A stretch of DNA of 64,000 bases, taken from the NCBI RefSeq assembly GCF_049445795.1, contig NZ_JBMSDT010000011.1:1-64000 (forward strand), given 5' to 3'. The notes beneath the pieces were generated by a model, which saw only the letters and a program-made list of their open reading frames with translations, had not been told where the DNA came from and searched no databases. This document shows, one piece after another, positions 60,201 through 64,000 of this stretch (within the stretch, counting starts at the first letter, position 1; every line of letters begins with the position of its first letter). The position numbers and the translations under genes are program-made. This DNA is from Larkinella sp049445795. Lineage in GTDB: Bacteria > Bacteroidota > Bacteroidia > Cytophagales > Spirosomataceae.

Positions 60201-61030
60201 GGCATCTGCCAGGCACCCCTCGGAAGCGACAAAAACGGAACCTGATCACTGTTGAGCAGAAGCGGGCTTTTCCGCGTAATCACATCAGTAAATGCCCTGG
60301 CCAACCCGGTCGACGAGTTTAGTTCGACGGTTTGCAACCCTTCTGAGAACAAGCTCTCAAAACCGGTAGGGAGTTCCAGATGAGCTACAGAAGCAGCCTC
60401 ATCAAGCCGGTAGAACACACTAAACGGGAAATCGTAGGGGTTGTTGGCCAAAACCGCCTGGGCATTACGCAGAACGTCCGAGACGCTTTGCCTGGCTTTG
60501 AGCTGCCGACCCAGATCGCGCAGAGTTTGGAGTCGACGGCCCTCGACAACACCGGCAGTGGTTTCAGTAACGGCGCAGAAGGCTCCGCCGATTCCGCCGG
60601 ATTCATCATGAATCGGGCTGTAGGAAAAGGTGAAATAACATTCTTCGGGATAGCCATTCCGATCAAGCAGCAGCAACTGATTTTCGGACCAAGTGGCCTT
60701 CCCTTCTGAGAGCACACTTTCGAGCATAGGGCCGATGATTGGCCAGATTTCGGGCCAGACCTGCTGACCGGGGCTTCCCATCGAAGCCGGATGCTTATTG
60801 CCCAGTATCGGCCGGTAGGCGTCATTGTACAGCATGACGAGTGAGGGCCCCCACCAGAGCAGAATCGGGAACCTGGAATTGAGGCAGGTGCTCACCGAGG
60901 TTCGCAGACTCTGGGGCCAGCCTTCGACGGGGCCGATCGGTGTGGCCGACCAGTCAATTGTTCGCATCAAGGCGCCCATTGTGCCCCCATCAGATAAAAA
61001 ACCGGGCGTATTTGGAGGTAAAGAATTCAT
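57221..61030 (-). CDS. Cytoplasmic hybrid histidine kinase with two transmitter modules
   Basis: The 1269-residue protein has no membrane segment. Domain order: PAS-like (1-165), GAF-like (175-335), HisKA with His359 in SHEFRTPLTLLLGP, HATPase (460-575; NLLSNAFKYT, DTGIGIP, GTGIGLAFVK), receiver (635-750; DDNADMRAYV, Asp667 in LSDIMMPVMDG), two PAS domains (about 765-1010, with CTDINEQK closing the second), then a second HisKA with His1032 in SHDLKEPLRKIQSF and a second HATPase (1140-1255; NLISNGLKFV, DNGIGF, GTGIGLTICR). Both kinase cores keep their N and G boxes. The order transmitter-receiver-PAS-transmitter is unusual. Adjacent genes give no hint of its target. Confidence 0.93.
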   Translation of the reverse strand: MNSLPPNTPGFLSDGGTMGALMRTIDWSATPIGPVEGWPQSLRTSVSTCLNSRFPILLWWGPSLVMLYNDAYRPILGNKHPASMGSPGQQVWPEIWPIIGPMLESVLSEGKATWSENQLLLLDRNGYPEECYFTFSYSPIHDESGGIGGAFCAVTETTAGVVEGRRLQTLRDLGRQLKARQSVSDVLRNAQAVLANNPYDFPFSVFYRLDEAASVAHLELPTGFESLFSEGLQTVELNSSTGLARAFTDVITRKSPLLLNSDQVPFLSLPRGAWQMPPSHVYVLPITPNGFHTPYAVLIAGINPHLVLDTKYRDFFQLIADQIATEINNVRAYEEERRRAQALLELNQAKTRFFSNISHEFRTPLTLLLGPLDELLRKAPVQQHESLQMVKRNALRLLKLVNTLLDFSRAEAGRLQPHFEPVNLAILTSDLASNFRSAAGKAGLDFVVQTAPLSAPVVLDHSMWEKIVLNLLSNAFKYTLAGEIRVSLHEADQQVILTVSDTGIGIPKDQLLHIFDRFYQVNRSDGAFQGRTFEGTGIGLAFVKELVELHNGTITAESEPGRGSSFTVIIPRKPVDSLQQLPENQPDSSPLTDQFQAEVESLTDQGFEKASDPEPAKPRLVLADDNADMRAYVSRLLAPHYTVEAVADGQAALEAILRQPPQLVLSDIMMPVMDGVALLNRLKSNPQTNHIPVILLSARAGEEAAYEGYVAGVDDYLVKPFTARELLVRVQAQLRLAWVRQENQQWLQRLFEQAPVVISIVGREPDFVYRMANSAFAELIDRPLDQILGKPLLEVLPEIKGQGFDELLHQVATTGIPYIQRDAPVRLVRQGKPQSLYFDYMYHPIREADESISGVMGVVIDVTEKVVARQKIEESESRFRAIADTAPVLIWTSGTDKLCNFFNKVWLDFTGRPMEQELGNGWVTGVHPDDVEHCMHTYTTAFDARQEFQMEYRLRRFDGAYHWFIDKGRPRFAADGTFLGYIGGCTDINEQKVIHDELERRVTERTSELRNLNTELERSNLDLLQFASVASHDLKEPLRKIQSFSNLLTTTLDGKLSEDERSHFGRITGAAARMQKIVDDVLRLSKLSNTSARHEIVDLNALIDGIADDLSITIQEKKARLEIDTLPLIEAIPGQMHQLFQNLISNGLKFVADRPPVIRVTSQPAEPPATVSAVTTPGDYIRISIRDNGIGFETQYAEKIFGMFQRLHGRGQYEGTGIGLTICRRIVENHHGQITAEGKPGQGAHFMITLPLRQNAFADRRQLNERRDD

Positions 61031-61323
61031 AGTCAGGCTGGCGAAGCAGCAGTCGGATGGAGAGGGAATTGTAATAATAGGCTAATTCTCCCGGTTATGA
61101 TAGCTTCTGCTGACATTTCTATCCTATGAACCAAGGTTGACTTTTGGTAAAAAAATGCTCTGGCGGGCTGCTTCGTGTTTTCGGGAGTCGGTGCAGGACG
61201 AAAGGCAGAAGTCAGTTTTAATCCTGGCGGGTCGGGATTGAGGATGACATTATTAAACTATTAACTACCTGTTAATTAATCGTTAAGCCTTGCTTAGGCC
61301 GATTTTTAGCGTGCGTGGAGCCC
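61031..61323. other. Divergent region between the hybrid kinase and the choice-of-anchor gene
   Basis: About 293 bases without a gene. It should carry both promoters; the plus-strand one is described separately. AT-rich runs around 61240-61290 (TTAACTACCTGTTAATTAAT) contain imperfect palindromes. Confidence 0.4.
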
Positions 61324-61331
61324 TATTTTTG
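61324..61331 (+). promoter_or_regulatory. Bacteroidota -7 promoter box of the choice-of-anchor I gene
   Basis: TATTTTTG matches TANNTTTG. It lies 30 bases upstream of the ATG at 61361, leaving a leader of about 20 bases. The -33 box is not a clear TTG: GATTTTTAG ends about 17 bases before it. Confidence 0.5.
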
Positions 61332-61360
61332 CAATCCACAACCACTCTACTTTTACTAGC

Positions 61361-62896
61361 ATGATGTCAAACAAATACCTGACTGGATGGGTCGTCCTGG
61401 CCGTCGCACTGAATGCCTGTATGACCGATCACCGAGATCCGGGCTCGTTTCAGGAAAATCCGGCTAATTTTCGGGAAATCGCTTCGACGGACCTGGGCGG
61501 AGAGGCTTCGGCGGAGATTGCGGCCTATGATCCGTTTACGAAACGATTATTTGTGGTCAACAATGAAGACGCGCCGAAGATCGAGGTCATTGAGTTATCC
61601 TCCACCGGAACCTCCAGCCTGATGGCAACCAAAGGGCAGTTCATCGATGTTTCGGCACTGGGTGGGGTGGCCAACAGCGTAGCCGTCCATAGCGGAAAGC
61701 TGGCGATTGCCCTGGAAGCCACTGACAAACAGGCCAATGGAAGCGTCGTCGTGATCAATACCAGTACACTGGCCACAATCCGGCAAATTTCGGTGGGTGC
61801 CTTGCCCGACATGGTAACCTTCAGTCCCGACGGAACGTACATCGTCACGGCTAACGAAGGCGAACCCGACGGCCTGTACACCGTGGGCGCAAAAGATCCC
61901 GAGGGTTCGATTTCGATCATCAATGTAACCGATAATTACAGCGTAAAAACCCTGAACTTTGCTGCCTTTTCGGGTTCGCTGTCCCAACTGGCGGCTGACG
62001 GTTTTCGAATTTATGGTCCGAATGCGACGTTTGAGCAGGATGTTGAGCCCGAGTATGTAGCTGTTTCAGCAGATTCTAAAAAAGCCTGGGTGACGCTTCA
62101 GGAAAATAACGGGATTGCTGAAGTGGACCTGGTAGCCGGAACCATTCTGAAAATTCATCCGCTGGGCACCAAAGACTACAACCTGGCAGCGAATGGCATC
62201 AACCCCAGCGATCAGGATGCCAATGACTTGACCCTGGGGCCGTGGCCGGTCAAATCCTTCTTCTTGCCGGATGCCATTTCGTATTTTACGGCGGGTGGTC
62301 AGGGCTATCTGATCACAGCCGACGAAGGGGATGCCCGCGAATATGCCGGTTACGATGAGCAGGTTCGGGTCAGCAGCCTTAACCTGGATGCCGTTCTCTT
62401 TCCGAACGCGACCGACCTGAAACTGCCAGCGAAACTTGGTCGGCTGCGCGTGACGAAGTCGGCCGGAAATTCGATAGTCGATAGCAAGGTCGTTTACAAT
62501 ACACTCTACGGTTTTGGCGGGCGTGGCTTCAGCATTTACAACGCAACAACCGGGCAGCGGGTTTTTGAAGCGGGGAAAAGCCTGGAGGAACAGGTGATTA
62601 CGGCCGGTTTGTATGACGACAGCCGTTCGGACGATAAAGGCGTGGAACCGGAAGGCGTAACCGTTGGCATGATGAACGGAAAACCGATTGCCTTTGTGGG
62701 CATGGAACGGGCCGACGCCATTGCCGTGTATGATGTGAGCAATCCGGCAGCTCCGCAGTTTCTGCAACTCTTCAAGACCGGTGATGCTCCGGAAGGTGTT
62801 CTTTTCATTCCGGCGAAAGACAGCCCAACGGGGCACAGTTTGTTGGTCATCAGTAGCGAAGGCGACGGAACCGTAAAAATTTATCAGGCCGCTTGA
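61361..62896 (+). CDS. Choice-of-anchor I lipoprotein (alkaline phosphatase-like beta-propeller)
   Basis: The 511-residue protein is probably a lipoprotein: WVVLAVALNAC puts Cys20 in a lipobox. The rest matches choice-of-anchor I proteins, a beta-propeller whose members were once called alkaline phosphatases: FVVNNEDAPKIEVIELSSTG, VTFSPDGTYIVTANEGEPDG, PEGSISIINVTDNYSVKTLN, and QGYLITADEGDAREYAGYDE, RSDDKGVEPEGVTVGMMNGK, AVYDVSNPAAP. Repeated ANEGE and DEGDAREY acidic loops probably bind calcium or other metal. Reactions have not been proven for the group. The lipid anchor replaces the usual sorting tail. Confidence 0.9.
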   Translation: MMSNKYLTGWVVLAVALNACMTDHRDPGSFQENPANFREIASTDLGGEASAEIAAYDPFTKRLFVVNNEDAPKIEVIELSSTGTSSLMATKGQFIDVSALGGVANSVAVHSGKLAIALEATDKQANGSVVVINTSTLATIRQISVGALPDMVTFSPDGTYIVTANEGEPDGLYTVGAKDPEGSISIINVTDNYSVKTLNFAAFSGSLSQLAADGFRIYGPNATFEQDVEPEYVAVSADSKKAWVTLQENNGIAEVDLVAGTILKIHPLGTKDYNLAANGINPSDQDANDLTLGPWPVKSFFLPDAISYFTAGGQGYLITADEGDAREYAGYDEQVRVSSLNLDAVLFPNATDLKLPAKLGRLRVTKSAGNSIVDSKVVYNTLYGFGGRGFSIYNATTGQRVFEAGKSLEEQVITAGLYDDSRSDDKGVEPEGVTVGMMNGKPIAFVGMERADAIAVYDVSNPAAPQFLQLFKTGDAPEGVLFIPAKDSPTGHSLLVISSEGDGTVKIYQAA

Positions 62897-62925
62897 TCTT
62901 GTTTTACCAACTGAGTGCCTGAATA

Positions 62926-62972
62926 CGAAACCGGGAGGCTGGCTATAAACGGCTTCCCGGGTTTATTTTTTT
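62926..62972 (+). terminator. Terminator after the choice-of-anchor I gene
   Basis: AAACCGGGAGGC and GCTTCCCGGGTTT pair with one bulged base and a G-T pair around a 12-base loop; ATTTTTTT follows. It lies 30 bases past the stop codon and just before the convergent small gene's stop. Confidence 0.75.
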
Positions 62973-62978
62973 AAGCTA

Positions 62979-63203
62979 TTAGTCTTCTGAGGGCTTTTCC
63001 GGCTCATCCGGCTCCGGCTCATCGGGGTCCGGGATGGAATTATACTTTTCGTCGACCCAACCTGCCGATTGAACCGCCCAGGCACTTAGTCCCAATCCAA
63101 GGGCAACCAGCCCACTTAGGATGCTAAGAAACCCCTCCGTCGTGAGACAGGCAACCACGAAAAGGATGGCCAGGATTAGCAGGGCGAAGGTTTTTTTTCT
63201 CAT
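62979..63203 (-). CDS. Small two-helix membrane protein with acidic C-terminal tail
   Basis: The 74-residue protein has two hydrophobic segments (FALLILAILFVVACLTT, FLSILSGLVALGLGLSAWAV), then a tail dominated by Asp, Glu and Pro (PDPDEPEPDEPEKPSED). I do not recognise a family. The VVAC motif might be a lipobox but the second helix makes a two-span topology as likely. The TATATTTG box 90 bases upstream supports transcription. No partner gene. Confidence 0.65.
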   Translation of the reverse strand: MRKKTFALLILAILFVVACLTTEGFLSILSGLVALGLGLSAWAVQSAGWVDEKYNSIPDPDEPEPDEPEKPSED

Positions 63204-63613
63204 GGCAGACCGTTACGGTAATGTATTTCGACCAATCAGCGTGCCAAAGAGCGGGGAGGCATTGTTTTGTCGATCCTTTCCAACTACACCGGCAAATATA
63301 AGTAGTTCATCCGTTTTAAGTTTATTATTTATAGTTCTTGAAAAAATAACCTATTTCTACTTGTGGTCAGCTAGTTAGATGTCTATTATCGACTAAATAA
63401 AACAAACATCAACAATGAGTTACCAAGGTGAAAGAACGGTCAATCAGCGGGTAGTGACTTCCAACTCTGCTGGTTAGTAGATAGATGATTGGTCAGGCTC
63501 GTAGTCAGGAAGAAAGTTTTTTTATGCTATTGTCCGTCGTGCTGATGGGGTAGCATTTTATCATATAAACGATGAAACCGCGCGGACATTGTCTCGTTTG
63601 GACGCCAAATGCC
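63204..63613. other. 410-base gap with a candidate minus-strand promoter box
   Basis: No gene. On the minus strand TATATTTG (63293-63300) matches TANNTTTG and lies 90 bases upstream of the small membrane protein; no TTG at the expected spacing. The rest up to 63613 shows no gene, hairpin or repeat of note; the MTA/SAH nucleosidase gene ends here with no obvious terminator. Confidence 0.4.
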
Positions 63614-64000
63614 TCAGGGTAACCGTCCGACAATTGCCATGACGAGGTTTGCTGAGTTTCGGGCAGCAATTTTAAAGAACGTCAGCATGTCTTGCCGGGC
63701 GTTGGAGTTGGCCTTGTCGCTCAGGCTCCGGATGACCAGGCAGGGTACCTGCTGCTGGTAACAAATCTGCGTCACGGCAGCACCCTCCATTTCGGTGGCG
63801 TCGGCTTTGAACTCCGACCACAGGCTGGCGACTTTCTCCTCCGACGAAACAAACACATCGCCGGTGACTACCGTACCGACCAGCACCGAAGGGGGCCGCG
63901 AAGTAACCGGAATACTCTCGAAAACAACGGTTTTGGCTGCTTCCTGGGCAGCCCGCATCATCAAGGAGTCGGCGGGGAAAAAGGTCGGGTTCAGGTCTTT
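63614..64000 (-). CDS. mtnN: 5'-methylthioadenosine/S-adenosylhomocysteine nucleosidase, C-terminal part
   Basis: The frame enters from the right edge (…PTFFPADSLMMRAAQEAAKT) and stops at 63614-63616, giving 128 residues. GTVVTGDVFVSSEEKVASLW, ATEMEGAAVTQICYQQQVPC and IRSLSDKANSN are diagnostic of MTA/SAH nucleosidase: EMEGAA contains the ribose-binding Glu and SD the catalytic Asp. The enzyme hydrolyses the by-products of SAM use, methylthioadenosine and S-adenosylhomocysteine, releasing adenine. The N-terminal part with the catalytic acid (IG.M.eE) is beyond the window. Confidence 0.92.
   Translation of the reverse strand, partial: KDLNPTFFPADSLMMRAAQEAAKTVVFESIPVTSRPPSVLVGTVVTGDVFVSSEEKVASLWSEFKADATEMEGAAVTQICYQQQVPCLVIRSLSDKANSNARQDMLTFFKIAARNSANLVMAIVGRLP

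Overview
The window looks like chromosomal DNA of a Cytophagales bacterium (phylum Bacteroidota), most likely of the Spirosoma/Larkinella group. The evidence is the fused lpxC-fabZ gene in an HD-protein/lpxD/lpxC-fabZ/lpxA/ABC-ATPase cluster, a giant secreted protein with a C-terminal type B (CHU_C-like) type IX secretion sorting domain, DUF5916, DUF4920, LytTR and TlpA/DUF4369 proteins, a TANNTTTG-type promoter box and a general lack of strong Shine-Dalgarno sites. I make the genus-level guess from gene content only.

Layout. 1-12.1 kb (all minus strand): a truncated exported amidohydrolase, DUF4920 protein, exported Nif3-like protein, the large T9SS protein, then an operon-like run for lipid A synthesis (HD protein, lpxD, lpxC-fabZ, lpxA) ending in an ABC ATPase and an APH-type kinase. 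12.18 kb: a CAU-anticodon tRNA with its own promoter and a perfect terminator hairpin. 12.3-29.6 kb: a loose, accessory-looking stretch with long gaps and decayed genes: LytTR membrane regulator, DUF5916 barrel protein, an ECF sigma factor gene cut off by a palindromic element, a beta-propeller/helical-domain protein, GH43 arabinanase with a companion, a frameshifted Xre-type antitoxin, cupin, two acyltransferase-3 proteins, a lone receiver domain, fatty acid desaturase, cold-shock-domain protein and a lone four-helix sensor.

29.7-45.5 kb is denser: ROK kinase plus SIS isomerase, molybdopterin oxidoreductase, an exported DJ-1 protein overlapping a GlxA-type regulator, two overlapping TlpA oxidoreductases, a YfhO membrane protein, Uma2 nuclease, mutS2, HMG-CoA lyase-like, and an IscA-like protein lacking its C-terminal cysteines. 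45.5-64 kb: a 1260-residue NtrY-like sensor kinase, HNH nuclease, CoA-binding protein, the ldh/pssA/purS/fabH run, dinB, DoxX, an MFS carrier, a 1269-residue kinase with two complete transmitter modules, a choice-of-anchor I lipoprotein, a small membrane protein, and the 3' part of an MTA/SAH nucleosidase.

The least expected theme is intergenic: at least eight inverted-repeat elements of several unrelated sequence families sit between genes, and many abut or supply a stop codon. They nearly fill four convergent junctions. I found no CRISPR array, intact insertion sequence, integrase, phage module or replication origin, and nothing I would call a clear new defence or biosynthetic system.
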